Positions 9,863 to 19,832 of a stretch of 64,000 bases of DNA are shown piece by piece. The stretch spans positions 1 through 64,000 of the forward strand of contig NZ_WMIB01000012.1 in the NCBI RefSeq assembly GCF_009711125.1, written 5' to 3'. A program made the translations under genes and the position numbers. Every line of letters starts with the position of its first letter. Within the stretch, counting starts at the first letter, position 1. Origin of the DNA: Metabacillus mangrovi. GTDB lineage: Bacteria; Bacillota; Bacilli; Bacillales; Bacillaceae. The notes below the pieces were generated by a model that was given only the letters and a program-made list of their open reading frames with translations, was not told where the DNA came from and did no database searches.

Positions 9863-10900
9863 ATGTCAAAAGCGTATCAGGATGCAGGAGTGAACATTGA
9901 GGCAGGCTACGAAGCCGTCTCCAGGATGAAAAAACATGTTGAGCGCACGAAGCGCAATGGTGCCATCGGTCTGCTCGGCGGCTTTGGCGGAGTCTTTGAC
10001 CTGTCAGCCCTGAATTACCGGAAGCCGGTTCTCGTTTCAGGAACAGACGGCGTCGGAACGAAGCTGAAGCTCGCTTTTCTGGCGGACCGTCATGATACAA
10101 TTGGAATTGACGCGGTTGCGATGTGTGTGAATGATATCCTCGCTCAAGGAGCAGAACCGCTTTTTTTCCTCGACTATTTAGCTCTTGGAAAAGCCGATCC
10201 GGAAAAAATTGAACAAATCGTCAAGGGCATTGCAGACGGCTGCGAAGAAGCAGGCTGTGCACTGATCGGCGGCGAGACAGCAGAGATGCCGGGCTTGTAT
10301 GAAGAGGATGAGTACGATGTGGCCGGCTTTTGTGTCGGCGGTGCGGAAAAAGATGAACTCGTGACAGGAGAGGCAATCAGAGCCGGCCATGTGCTCATCG
10401 GTCTTACTTCAAGCGGCATCCACAGCAACGGCTATTCTCTTGTCCGGAAGATCCTTTTCGAGGAAAACGGCTTTGAACTGGACCAGCAGATTTCTCCGCT
10501 GCAGCAATCCCTTGCCGGGGAACTGTTAACGCCTACGAGGATCTATGTGAAGCCGGTTTTGCAAGTAGTAAAGAAAGTAAAAGTAGATGGCATGGCCCAT
10601 ATCACCGGCGGCGGTTTTATCGAAAACATCCCGCGGATGCTGCCGGCAGGACTCGGTGCAGAGATTGATTACGGCTCCTGGCCGATTCCTCCGGTCTTTG
10701 ACCTGCTCGAAGAAAAAGGGAAGCTGGACAGGGAAGAAATGTTCAATGTTTTCAACATGGGCATCGGCTTTGTCCTGGCAATCAGCCCTGAACGAATGCT
10801 TGATGCGATCCGTATTTTGGAGGAGCATGGAGAAAAAGCATTTATTATCGGCCGGGTAAAAGAAGGGTCAGGCGTTGTATTTGGCGGTGCTGCCCTATGA
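9863..10900 (+). CDS. purM: Phosphoribosylformylglycinamidine cyclo-ligase PurM
   Basis: A 345-aa AIR synthetase that closes FGAM to AIR with ATP, structurally related to PurL. Motifs include [11 protein letters not shown] near residue 60 and [12 protein letters not shown] near 133. AAGGAGGAA precedes the ATG by 6 nt. It overlaps purN by 4 nt (ATGA). Confidence 0.97.
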   Translation: MSKAYQDAGVNIEAGYEAVSRMKKHVERTKRNGAIGLLGGFGGVFDLSALNYRKPVLVSGTDGVGTKLKLAFLADRHDTIGIDAVAMCVNDILAQGAEPLFFLDYLALGKADPEKIEQIVKGIADGCEEAGCALIGGETAEMPGLYEEDEYDVAGFCVGGAEKDELVTGEAIRAGHVLIGLTSSGIHSNGYSLVRKILFEENGFELDQQISPLQQSLAGELLTPTRIYVKPVLQVVKKVKVDGMAHITGGGFIENIPRMLPAGLGAEIDYGSWPIPPVFDLLEEKGKLDREEMFNVFNMGIGFVLAISPERMLDAIRILEEHGEKAFIIGRVKEGSGVVFGGAAL

Positions 10901-11487
10901 AGTCCCAGCCTAAAATGGCGGTTTTCGCCTCGGGCAACGGCAGCAATTTTCAAGCCATAGCGAATGCAGCTAAACGCGGCGAGCTGGAAGCAGAAATCGT
11001 CCTGCTCGTCTGTGATAAGCCTGGTGCGCCTGTAACGGAAAAGGCAAGGGCGGCCGGGATTCCGGTTCTGGAGCTGTCTCCAAAGTCCTTTGAAAATAAA
11101 GCCGATTATGAAACTGAAATTCTACTTGCTCTTCAGCAGCATGGAGCAGAGTGGCTGATCCTGGCGGGCTATATGAGGCTGATCGGCCCGGTCCTCCTTG
11201 ATGCCTATCCTACTAGAATCATCAATCTCCATCCCTCTCTTTTGCCGAAGTTTCCCGGGAAGGACGCGATTGAGCGTGCCTATGAATCCGGTGAACAGGA
11301 AACGGGCATCACCATTCACTATGTGGATGAAGGGATGGACACCGGTCCGATCATCGACCAGATGACCGTCGTGATCCCGGAATCTCTCGAACAGCTAAAA
11401 GAAAGCATCCATAAGGCGGAGCATGCCTTTTTCCCCGCCGTTCTCCAGCACGTACTGAAAATCCAGACAGAGGTGAACCAATCATGA
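10897..11487 (+). CDS. purN: GAR transformylase PurN
   Basis: A 196-aa enzyme that transfers formyl from 10-formyl-tetrahydrofolate to GAR. It has the N-terminal phosphate loop [11 protein letters not shown], catalytic Asn-His in [13 protein letters not shown] at about residues 109-121 and Asp in [13 protein letters not shown] near 144-156. It is coupled to purM and purH by ATGA overlaps on both sides. Confidence 0.97.
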   Translation: MKSQPKMAVFASGNGSNFQAIANAAKRGELEAEIVLLVCDKPGAPVTEKARAAGIPVLELSPKSFENKADYETEILLALQQHGAEWLILAGYMRLIGPVLLDAYPTRIINLHPSLLPKFPGKDAIERAYESGEQETGITIHYVDEGMDTGPIIDQMTVVIPESLEQLKESIHKAEHAFFPAVLQHVLKIQTEVNQS

Positions 11488-13022
11488 CAATCAAACGAGC
11501 ACTGATCAGCGTATCCGATAAAGAGAATCTCATCCCGTTCGCAAAGCGTTTGACCGAACTCGGGGTGGAAGTAATCTCGACCGGAGGAACAAAAAAAATG
11601 CTTCAGGAAGCAGGCGTGAGTGCCACCGGAATCTCAGAGGTGACCGGATTTCCTGAAATCATGGACGGCCGTGTGAAAACCCTCCATCCTGCCATTCACG
11701 GCGGGCTGCTTGCTGTAAGAGACAACGAGAGTCATATGAACCAGCTGAAAGAGAACGGCATCAAGCCTATCGACCTCGTCGTCGTGAATCTTTATCCGTT
11801 CAAAGAAACGATCTCAAAGCCGGACTTTACATTCGCTGAGGCTGTTGAAAACATTGACATCGGCGGCCCGGGCATGCTCCGTGCATCTGCAAAAAATCAT
11901 GGAGATGTCACCGTAGTAGTCGATCCTGCGGACTACGATACCGTTCTAGAACAGGTGGAAAAGGACGGGGATACGAGCCTTGACCTCAGACGCCGGCTCG
12001 CTGCGAAGGTGTTCCGTCATACCGCAGCGTATGATGCATTGATCGCCGAATACATGACCTCGGCTGCCGGAGAAGAAAATCCGGATACCCTGACGGTTAC
12101 ATATGAGAAAAAACAGGACTTGCGCTATGGGGAAAACCCGCATCAGCAGGCAGTCTTCTACCAGACACCGCTAAAGCGGAAAGCTTCCATTGCGGAAGCG
12201 AAACAGCTTCACGGAAAAGAGCTTTCCTATAACAACATTAAGGACGCGGACGCGGCCCTGCAGATCGTCCGGGAGTTTGAAGCACCGGCTGCTGTGGCTG
12301 TGAAGCATATGAATCCATGCGGAGTTGGTACCGCTGAAACAATCAGCCAGGCTTATCAGCGCGCTTTTGACGCCGATCCGACCTCGATTTTCGGAGGGAT
12401 TGTTGCCCTGAACCGTGAAGTGGATGCGGCAACCGCTGAAATGCTGCATGAGATTTTTCTCGAGATTATAATTGCCCCTTCCTTTTCAGATGGAGCGCTT
12501 GAAATCCTTAAAGCGAAGAAAAACATTCGCCTGCTGACGGTTGAACGGGAGGAAAAAGCTGCACCGGCGAAACAGCTCGTTTCTGTTGCCGGGGGCTTGC
12601 TGATTCAGGATGAAGATACGCTCACCCTTGAAGATGCCGTCGTTTCCATTCCGACGAAGCGGGAGCCGACTGAGCAGGAGTGGAAAGACCTGAAGCTTGC
12701 CTGGAAAGTCGTCAAGCATGTGAAATCGAACGCGATCGTCCTGGCAAAGGATGAAATGACGGTCGGAATCGGTGCAGGGCAGATGAACCGTGTCGGCTCA
12801 GCGAAAATCGCCATCGAACAAGCAGGAGTGAAAGCGGAGGGAAGCGCGATGGGTTCCGACGCATTTTTCCCGATGGGAGACACGGTCGAAGCGGCAGCGA
12901 AGGCCGGTGTTACAGCGATCATTCAGCCGGGAGGCTCGATCAAAGACGAAGAATCCATCCGTGCTGCAGATGAGCACGGCATCACAATGGTCTTCACTGG
13001 CATCCGCCATTTCAAGCATTAA
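11484..13022 (+). CDS. purH: Bifunctional AICAR transformylase / IMP cyclohydrolase PurH
   Basis: A 512-aa two-domain enzyme for the last two steps to IMP. The N-terminal cyclohydrolase domain (about 1-195) carries STGGTKKML and [13 protein letters not shown]. The C-terminal transformylase domain carries the Lys-His pair in AVKHMNPCG near residue 272 and a GAGQMNRV motif near 431. Its start overlaps the purN stop by 4 nt. Confidence 0.97.
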   Translation: MTIKRALISVSDKENLIPFAKRLTELGVEVISTGGTKKMLQEAGVSATGISEVTGFPEIMDGRVKTLHPAIHGGLLAVRDNESHMNQLKENGIKPIDLVVVNLYPFKETISKPDFTFAEAVENIDIGGPGMLRASAKNHGDVTVVVDPADYDTVLEQVEKDGDTSLDLRRRLAAKVFRHTAAYDALIAEYMTSAAGEENPDTLTVTYEKKQDLRYGENPHQQAVFYQTPLKRKASIAEAKQLHGKELSYNNIKDADAALQIVREFEAPAAVAVKHMNPCGVGTAETISQAYQRAFDADPTSIFGGIVALNREVDAATAEMLHEIFLEIIIAPSFSDGALEILKAKKNIRLLTVEREEKAAPAKQLVSVAGGLLIQDEDTLTLEDAVVSIPTKREPTEQEWKDLKLAWKVVKHVKSNAIVLAKDEMTVGIGAGQMNRVGSAKIAIEQAGVKAEGSAMGSDAFFPMGDTVEAAAKAGVTAIIQPGGSIKDEESIRAADEHGITMVFTGIRHFKH

Positions 13023-14328
<1,306 letters not shown>

Positions 14329-14346
14329 ACTATGCTGAGAACGGTT

Positions 14347-14468
14347 ATCGTCGAAAAAAATAGGATATCGACGAAAATTTCAATTTATCGACTAATTTTC
14401 CAGTATATCGACGATTTTTTTGATATTTCATCGAAAATGAGCGGATATCGATTTTTCGGGGAGATTCG
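14347..14468. repeat. Phased AT-rich repeat array, ATCGACGA type
   Basis: ATCG words, mostly ATCGACGA or TATCGAC, start at 14347, 14367, 14387, 14407, 14430, 14447 and (as TTCGAC) about 14465. The first four are exactly 20 bp apart. It lies between the purD terminator and the terminator of the convergent gene. Same architecture as the arrays at 437, 641 and 38449, but with a different core word. Confidence 0.8.
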
Positions 14469-14485
14469 ACAAGGTTAAGCCTTCT

Positions 14486-14518
14486 AAAAAAACAAGCCCA
14501 GGAAACCCGGGGGCTTGT
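14486..14518 (-). terminator. Terminator of the secreted acidic protein gene
   Basis: Read on the minus strand, ACAAGCCC and GGGCTTGT (8 bp) flank a central loop and are followed by a run of seven T. Confidence 0.85.
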
Positions 14519-14530
14519 CCTATTCATATT

Positions 14531-14941
14531 TTACAGAATACCGCCAAGGATTCCGCCCAGCAGGCCATCCTCATCGTCATCCTCTTCACTTTCGTCTTCA
14601 TCATTTAAAATGCTGCTCAAGGATAGGCTTGCTCCCAAGTTTAAATCGAGCTCCTGACTTTGTTCATATGTCCAGCCCATGCTCTTCATCCAATCCTGCA
14701 TTTCTTCCTCGCTCATGCCTTTTTCTTCAGCCCATTCTTCCAGGTCACCGGATTTCCAGTCATTTTCTTCAGCCCAATCGCTGAACTCATAATAGGAAAA
14801 AGACTGGTTGGACTCATATTTCGCATCCAGCACCGTCTCTAAATCCAAGTCTGTTGATTTCTCCTCCGCGGATGCGGCACCGCCTGCTGCTCCTAAAGCA
14901 AGTGAAAAAGCAAGTCCAGTTGTTGCGATGGTTTTAAACAT
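14531..14941 (-). CDS. Secreted acidic protein of unknown function
   Basis: 136 aa. A Sec signal peptide (hydrophobic residues about 6-22) ends in ASA-EE near residue 25, so the mature protein is probably exported. The mature part is strongly acidic. Three Trp-containing helical segments follow each other (FSDWAEENDW, LEEWAEEKGM, MQDWMKSMGW). A run of Asp/Glu then leads to the hydrophobic end GLLGGILGGIL. Start ATG has AAGGAGGAG 8 nt upstream. It is monocistronic with its own terminator. I do not recognise a family. Confidence 0.8.
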   Translation of the reverse strand: MFKTIATTGLAFSLALGAAGGAASAEEKSTDLDLETVLDAKYESNQSFSYYEFSDWAEENDWKSGDLEEWAEEKGMSEEEMQDWMKSMGWTYEQSQELDLNLGASLSLSSILNDEDESEEDDDEDGLLGGILGGIL

Positions 14942-15174
14942 TCAAAATCTCCTCCTTAAAATTTAGATTCACCCAGCGTACGGGAGGAGGCTGAAAAAAG
15001 ATCAGGATATTTCACAGGTTGTGAGGAAGGGGCCAGGAAGTGTAATGCTTGTCATGTGTTTGTTATGAATCATAGATTTGTTACATAATGAACCGGATTT
15101 ACAGGTAAAGATGAAACAGAAACTGAGCAGATTGACAGTACCTATTCCATTAAATGGAGGAAAAAGGATTCTAT

Positions 15175-15978
15175 TTATTTAGCCGACCCTTCAAATTCTT
15201 TAATTGTTGCGGAAAATTTAATTTGTGTTTCTTTGATAATGGTTTGGAGGCTGTTCGTGATGTGGCTGACTTTTTGCGCTTCTTTTGTGATGTGTTCCAC
15301 GTTAGAGTTTACTTTTTCAATCGCTTCATCCACATTGGTGGATAATCTGCGGATTTCATCTGCGACGACCTTAAATCCTCTTCCATGTTCCCCGACGCGT
15401 GCTGCTTCAATGGCTGCATTCAGAGCGACCATATTCGTCTGGGAGGAGATATGGCTGATCGTCTTGGAGGTCTGGCGGATTAATTCGGTTTGCTTATGCA
15501 GGGCCTGAACGGCCTGGATGCTTTCCTTTGTATTGGTGACTACAAGCTCGGCCAGTTCTTCCGGCATGCTCTTCAAATCGGAAATGACACTTACGGTCTT
15601 CTTCTCATGCTCGGTTATATCGGTGGCGATTTTTAATACAGCTGTAATGTTACCTGCCTGATTTGCAACAGGAATGTAAGTCGCTTCAAACCAAAGCAGG
15701 CTGCCACTTTTACTGACTCGTTCAATTTTCTCCTGAAATTTCTGCCCTTTTTCTAAATTTGCCCACAATGCTGCATACTCCGGGCTGTTGTGAAAATCCG
15801 GGGTGCAAAACTGCTGGTGCATCATTCCGGTCATTTCTTCCGGGCGGTAGCCCAATGCTGATGCGAATTGGCTGTTTACCCAGATCACCTCTTTTTCCAG
15901 ATTGAATTCAATCATGGCCAGGTGTGTTTCCATAGCGGCCAATACCGCATCCGTTTGCAAGACTTGAGTGATCGACAT
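15175..15978 (-). CDS. Soluble PAS-domain methyl-accepting chemotaxis receptor
   Basis: 267 aa. A PAS domain (about residues 20-130; [20 protein letters not shown] and the PAC-like [10 protein letters not shown]) is joined to a short MCP signalling domain. The MCP hairpin tip is [19 protein letters not shown] followed by [16 protein letters not shown], the CheA/CheW contact region. No membrane segment or HAMP domain is present, so it should act in the cytosol, sensing an internal redox or ligand signal. The ligand is unknown. It is a single gene, divergent from nothing nearby. Confidence 0.9.
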   Translation of the reverse strand: MSITQVLQTDAVLAAMETHLAMIEFNLEKEVIWVNSQFASALGYRPEEMTGMMHQQFCTPDFHNSPEYAALWANLEKGQKFQEKIERVSKSGSLLWFEATYIPVANQAGNITAVLKIATDITEHEKKTVSVISDLKSMPEELAELVVTNTKESIQAVQALHKQTELIRQTSKTISHISSQTNMVALNAAIEAARVGEHGRGFKVVADEIRRLSTNVDEAIEKVNSNVEHITKEAQKVSHITNSLQTIIKETQIKFSATIKEFEGSAK

Positions 15979-16053
15979 CCGACTTTATACCTCCAAAAAC
16001 CCAGTATTATATTAGGTATATCGGCTGATTATTCAGGTTCTTTAGCAAATTAA

Positions 16054-16080
16054 AGAGCGTCCCTTTAGGTGGGACGCTCT
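16054..16080. terminator. Hairpin downstream of the small EYxxD gene
   Basis: Perfect 10-bp stem AGAGCGTCCC / GGGACGCTCT with a 7-nt loop. On the minus strand it directly follows the stop codon of the gene at 16081-16191. T tracts on both sides are short. Confidence 0.65.
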
Positions 16081-16191
16081 TTATCTGACACGCCTTTTCC
16101 GTCTGATAAATACAAATGCCAGGGCAACTATGCCGCCTATTAAAGAGGCATACACGAAAAACATATCGGACATGTATTCAAGAAAACCCAT
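16081..16191 (-). CDS. EYxxD-motif small membrane protein
   Basis: A 36-aa ORF. Translation starts MGFLEYMSDMFFVYASLIGG, continues with a hydrophobic stretch (IVALAFVFI) and ends in the basic tail RRKRRVR. EYMSD at residues 5-9 fits the EYxxD small membrane proteins annotated in Bacillus genomes (from memory). GAGGTGA lies 5 nt before the ATG and a hairpin follows the stop. One membrane helix with a positive-inside tail is expected. Function unknown. Confidence 0.82.
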   Translation of the reverse strand: MGFLEYMSDMFFVYASLIGGIVALAFVFIRRKRRVR

Positions 16192-16211
16192 TTGAATCAC
16201 CTCGTTTTATA

Positions 16212-16345
16212 GGGGTCAGTCCCTCACTCTGATAAAGCGCTAAAGCTCCGGCACCAGCTCTGCAAACCGCTGCGGCTTTAAGGGCGACGGTGTTCAGTCT
16301 CTGTCCCCCGATGCTTTAAAGCGGAGCGGGACTGAGCCCCGCCCA
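16212..16345. repeat. Dispersed 130-bp repeat, cluster A (one unit)
   Basis: Contains the family landmarks GGGGTCAGTCCC at 16212, CTAAAGCTCCGGCACC near 16240 and the inverse GGGACTGAGCCCC near 16330. Related units are at 25388, 27510, 34745, 49485 and 50625. No coding capacity is evident. Confidence 0.8.
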
Positions 16346-16401
16346 GCACCTCTTGCAGATGAAAAATCATTTGACTCCGCCAACCTCTTCTTTCAAAAAA
16401 A

Positions 16402-16650
16402 TCAAGAAGGATTATAAGTTCCCCCGCCGTTCTCCTCTTCACGATTCTCCTTCGCCTGATCATACATAAGTGTCAATGGACAGAAACGGAGAATCCCTTC
16501 GCCGACTTTCATGGCTCCTAAAAGAATAAGCAGAATCAGGGATTCCCTCCGTGGATTTTTGGCAAATTTAGCTGAGGCGACTGCTGTCAGCGTCAGACCC
16601 ACAGTTATGCGGATCAGGGCGTTCGCGATGCCGATGTTTGGTTTCAGCAT
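16402..16650 (-). CDS. YgaP-like (DUF2892) inner-membrane protein
   Basis: 82 aa from the ATG preceded by AAAGGAGG (the frame is open further upstream without a site). MLKPNIGIANALIRITVG is the typical start of the DUF2892/YgaP transmembrane family, and two hydrophobic helices surround NPRRESLILL; a charged tail rich in Glu follows FCPLTLMYD. No rhodanese domain is attached. Role unknown; related domains occur with sulfur-transfer proteins. Confidence 0.82.
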   Translation of the reverse strand: MLKPNIGIANALIRITVGLTLTAVASAKFAKNPRRESLILLILLGAMKVGEGILRFCPLTLMYDQAKENREEENGGGTYNPS

Positions 16651-16803
16651 TTTATTTCCTCCTTTAATTGTGAAAAATTTTAAAATCAATCGATTCTTTC
16701 ATGCATTAACGTGGCAATTGTGTTAACATGAAAAGGAAATTTACGGATGCAGACCGCCATTTGTGAAAGCGGTTGCCTAAATGTGTCAGAGGAGGATCAA
16801 GCG

Positions 16804-18543
16804 ATGCCTGAACATCGATCTGTATGGAAAAATGAACAAATCCGCAAACAAATTCAAATCCTGGATCATCAAGCAGCACCGTCGATCCTCTTGAAGAATG
16901 CCGTCATTTTACATTCTTATTTAAAGCAATGGATCCGCGGCAACGTTTGGATTGCCGGAGACCGGATTGTCTATGTCGGCAATGATGTGCCGCAGCAGGC
17001 TCCTCTTGAAATAAAGGATTGTGAAGGGCTTTACATTGTGCCGGGCTACATTGAGCCGCATGCCCATCCTTTTCAGTTATATAATCCCCAGACACTGTCC
17101 CGCTATGCGGCCCAGTATGGGACAACTGCACTGATCAGCGATAACTTAAATCTGCTTTTTCAAAAAAATCAAAAGAAAGCGCTTACCTTATTAAAAGCGT
17201 TCCATCAGCAGCCGCAGCATCATTATTGGTGGGCCCGGTTTGACCTGCAGTCTGAAGTAGCAGACGAGGATTTTATTCTGTCGCCGGACCGGATTTCCGC
17301 ATGGCTTGATCATGACTGTGTGTTACAGGGCGGGGAGCTGACCGGCTGGCCGAGCCTGCTGGCTGGGGATGACTTGATGCTTGATCGGATCCAGGAGGCG
17401 AAAAGAAAACGGAAGCGGGTGGAAGGGCATTTTCCCGGCGCTTCAGAACGGACGCTGACGAAAATGAAGCTGTTCGGGGCAGATGCCGATCATGAGGCGA
17501 TGACTGGGAAAGAAGTATACGAAAGGCTGCTTGCAGGCTATACGGTGGCGCTGCGCCATTCCTCCATCCGTCCGGATTTGCCGAGGCTGCTGAAAGAAAT
17601 TAAAGAGCTGCCGATATCGTCCTGTGAGCATTTATTTTTTACAACAGATGGAGCAACGCCCGCTTTTTACAGAGAAGGAGTAACGAATCCGCTCATTAAA
17701 ATGGCGCTGGAGGAAGGGATTGACCCGATCGAGGCGTACCATATGGCGAGCTTTAATATTGCCCGCTATTATGGGCTGGATCATTTGCATGGCTCTGTGA
17801 CTCCGGGACGGTATGCCACGCTGAACTTTCTGGAAAACCCGGCAGAGCCGAATCCGGTACATGTAATGGCAAAGGGCGAATGGCTGAAACTGGACGGCGA
17901 AGATGTGCAAAAAGTTAAAGAGGAAATTCCGTGGAAGGAAGCGGGGTTCTCTCCGCTGACATCAAATTGGGGGCTGACAGCAGATGACCTTCAGTTCTCG
18001 ATGCCGCTCGGCCTGGACATGGTAAACGGGGTCATCATCCAGCCTTATTCCGTCACTCTCGATTTAGCGGCGGACGAATTGCCTGACAGACAGGACGAAT
18101 CGTTTCTGGCACTGATTGACCGTGAAGGCAACTGGAGGATCAATACCGTTTTAAAAGGATTCGCAGACGTAAAAGGACTTGCAAGCTCTTTTTCCGCGAC
18201 AGGGGACATCCTGCTGATCGGAAAAAATAAAAACGATATGATCTCCGCCTGGAAACAGATGATTGAAATTGGCGGCGGGATTACGATTTTTGAAAACGGC
18301 AGAACCATCTTTGAATTGCCGCTGAAATTAAATGGAACAGCCTCAACAGCAGAAATGCCTGAATTAGCCCGTAAGTATACGGAATTCCATGATTGCCTGA
18401 AAGAGAGGGGCTACCGGTTCGAGGACCCAATCTACACGCTGTTTTTCCTGTCCTCCACTCATCTGCCGTTTGTTCGCATTACACCGAGAGGGATTTTTGA
18501 TGTGAAGAAAAAAACGATACTCTTTCCAGCGATAATGCGTTAA
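16804..18543 (+). CDS. yerA: Adenine deaminase-like amidohydrolase YerA
   Basis: 579 aa. A metal-dependent amidohydrolase of the adenine deaminase family (adenine to hypoxanthine is the family reaction; the substrate here is unproved). EPHAHP near residue 83 is the N-terminal metal motif; VEGHFPG, LRHSSIRPD and FTTDGATP supply later conserved His/Asp. The frame opens at 16747, but GAGGAGG directly before ATG 16804 decides the start. Its place after the pur operon and before yerC matches B. subtilis yerA. Confidence 0.88.
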   Translation: MPEHRSVWKNEQIRKQIQILDHQAAPSILLKNAVILHSYLKQWIRGNVWIAGDRIVYVGNDVPQQAPLEIKDCEGLYIVPGYIEPHAHPFQLYNPQTLSRYAAQYGTTALISDNLNLLFQKNQKKALTLLKAFHQQPQHHYWWARFDLQSEVADEDFILSPDRISAWLDHDCVLQGGELTGWPSLLAGDDLMLDRIQEAKRKRKRVEGHFPGASERTLTKMKLFGADADHEAMTGKEVYERLLAGYTVALRHSSIRPDLPRLLKEIKELPISSCEHLFFTTDGATPAFYREGVTNPLIKMALEEGIDPIEAYHMASFNIARYYGLDHLHGSVTPGRYATLNFLENPAEPNPVHVMAKGEWLKLDGEDVQKVKEEIPWKEAGFSPLTSNWGLTADDLQFSMPLGLDMVNGVIIQPYSVTLDLAADELPDRQDESFLALIDREGNWRINTVLKGFADVKGLASSFSATGDILLIGKNKNDMISAWKQMIEIGGGITIFENGRTIFELPLKLNGTASTAEMPELARKYTEFHDCLKERGYRFEDPIYTLFFLSSTHLPFVRITPRGIFDVKKKTILFPAIMR

Positions 18544-18648
18544 AATAGGAAAGGATAACAGTAAAATGACCGTACTACTTTCCTGCAATAGATCCGGCAA
18601 TTGTCCGAGCCCATAGAAAACGACCGATTACAAAAGGAGAATGACTGC

Positions 18649-18954
18649 ATGCAAATCGATAAACTGCGCGGCAAAGAGCTTGATCAATTATTTGAATCAG
18701 TGCTCTCCCTTAAAGACATGGAAGAGTGCTACCGATTTTTTGATGATCTGTGCACAGTGAATGAAATCCAGTCCCTGGCCCAGCGCCTTGAAGTGGCAAG
18801 AATGCTCCGCGAAGGCTTCACGTATCACAAAATTGAAACAGAAACCGGGGCGAGCACTGCGACCATCTCCCGGGTGAAGCGCGCTTTGAACTACGGAAGC
18901 GATGCCTATGCAATGGCACTTGACCGCATTCACAAGCAGCCGAACGAATCCTGA
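18649..18954 (+). CDS. yerC: TrpR-like DNA-binding regulator YerC
   Basis: A 101-aa helix-turn-helix protein of the Trp-repressor/YerC fold. The recognition region is TYHKIETETGASTATISRVK, at about residues 65-84. AAAGGAG precedes ATG 18649; an earlier in-frame start lacks a site. In B. subtilis the neighbour yerB separates it from yerA; no yerB is seen here. I recall reports linking YerC to control of histidine biosynthesis in Bacillus, which this sequence cannot confirm. Confidence 0.9.
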   Translation: MQIDKLRGKELDQLFESVLSLKDMEECYRFFDDLCTVNEIQSLAQRLEVARMLREGFTYHKIETETGASTATISRVKRALNYGSDAYAMALDRIHKQPNES

Positions 18955-18957
18955 GAA

Positions 18958-18987
18958 AAGACGCTTTGACAAGGCGTCTTTTTTTGT
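18958..18987 (+). terminator. yerC terminator
   Basis: AAGACGC / GCGTCTT stem with a 9-nt loop followed by a run of T. Confidence 0.85.
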
Positions 18988-19077
18988 GCTTTTTTCCAGG
19001 AGGAGATGCCTCTCGGAAGGTGTCCAACCTTGCTGAATTTGTTATAATAATGAAATGGTTAAAAGGAGGCGTACATG

Positions 19078-19764
19078 ATGTACGATGTAAGAGAATGGCG
19101 CCACGCATTTAAGCTGGATCCGAACAAGCAGATTTCAGATGAAGACTTGGAAAAAGTGTGTGAATCCGGCACAGATGCTGTCATTATTGGCGGCAGTGAT
19201 TCCATTCAGGAAGAAGAGATCCTGAATTTAATGGCCCGCGTCAGAAGGTATCTTGTTCCTTGTGTTCTGGAAGTCTCCGATATGGAAGCGATCGTACCGG
19301 GGTTTGATTTGTACTTTATCCCGACCGTGCTGAACAGCAGGAATCCGGATTGGATTGTCGGACACCATAAAAATGCGGTGAAAGAGTACGGCGAGCTGAT
19401 GGACTGGAACGAAATGATAACAGAAGGATATTGCATTTTAAATGCAGAATGCAAAGCAGCAAAGCTTGCAGAGGCGGATGCATCAATCAGCCTGGATGAT
19501 GTCGTAGCCTATGCAAGAATGAGCGAGAACATGTTCAGCCTTCCTGTTTTTTATATGGAATACAGCGGTACATACGGAAACCCGGAATGGGTCAGAGAAG
19601 TCAAATCGGTCCTGAATACCACGAAGCTCTTCTACGGCGGAGGCATCGCTTCTCCGGAGCAGGCAGCTGAAATGGGCAAATATGCAGACACCGTGATCGT
19701 CGGAAACGCTATTTACGATGATCTGAAGGCTGCTTTGAAAACCGTGGACGCTGTGAAAAGCTGA
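19078..19764 (+). CDS. pcrB: Heptaprenylglyceryl phosphate synthase PcrB
   Basis: 228 aa. A TIM-barrel prenyltransferase that attaches a heptaprenyl chain to sn-glycerol-1-phosphate, the archaeal-type lipid step found in Bacillaceae. Motifs: FKLDPNK at about 11-17, GGSD near 40, YLEYSG-like YMEYSGTYG near 160 and FYGGGIASPEQA near 185. Two ATGs are adjacent (19075 and 19078); AAGGAGG is better spaced for 19078, giving MYDV. It heads the pcrB-pcrA-ligA-camS gene group. Confidence 0.95.
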   Translation: MYDVREWRHAFKLDPNKQISDEDLEKVCESGTDAVIIGGSDSIQEEEILNLMARVRRYLVPCVLEVSDMEAIVPGFDLYFIPTVLNSRNPDWIVGHHKNAVKEYGELMDWNEMITEGYCILNAECKAAKLAEADASISLDDVVAYARMSENMFSLPVFYMEYSGTYGNPEWVREVKSVLNTTKLFYGGGIASPEQAAEMGKYADTVIVGNAIYDDLKAALKTVDAVKS

Positions 19765-19832
19765 TTGCAAAATCAGCAGAACAGAATTAGAATAGAAAAT
19801 AAGAACAAACGTTTGGTTAGGCGGTGGAATAA

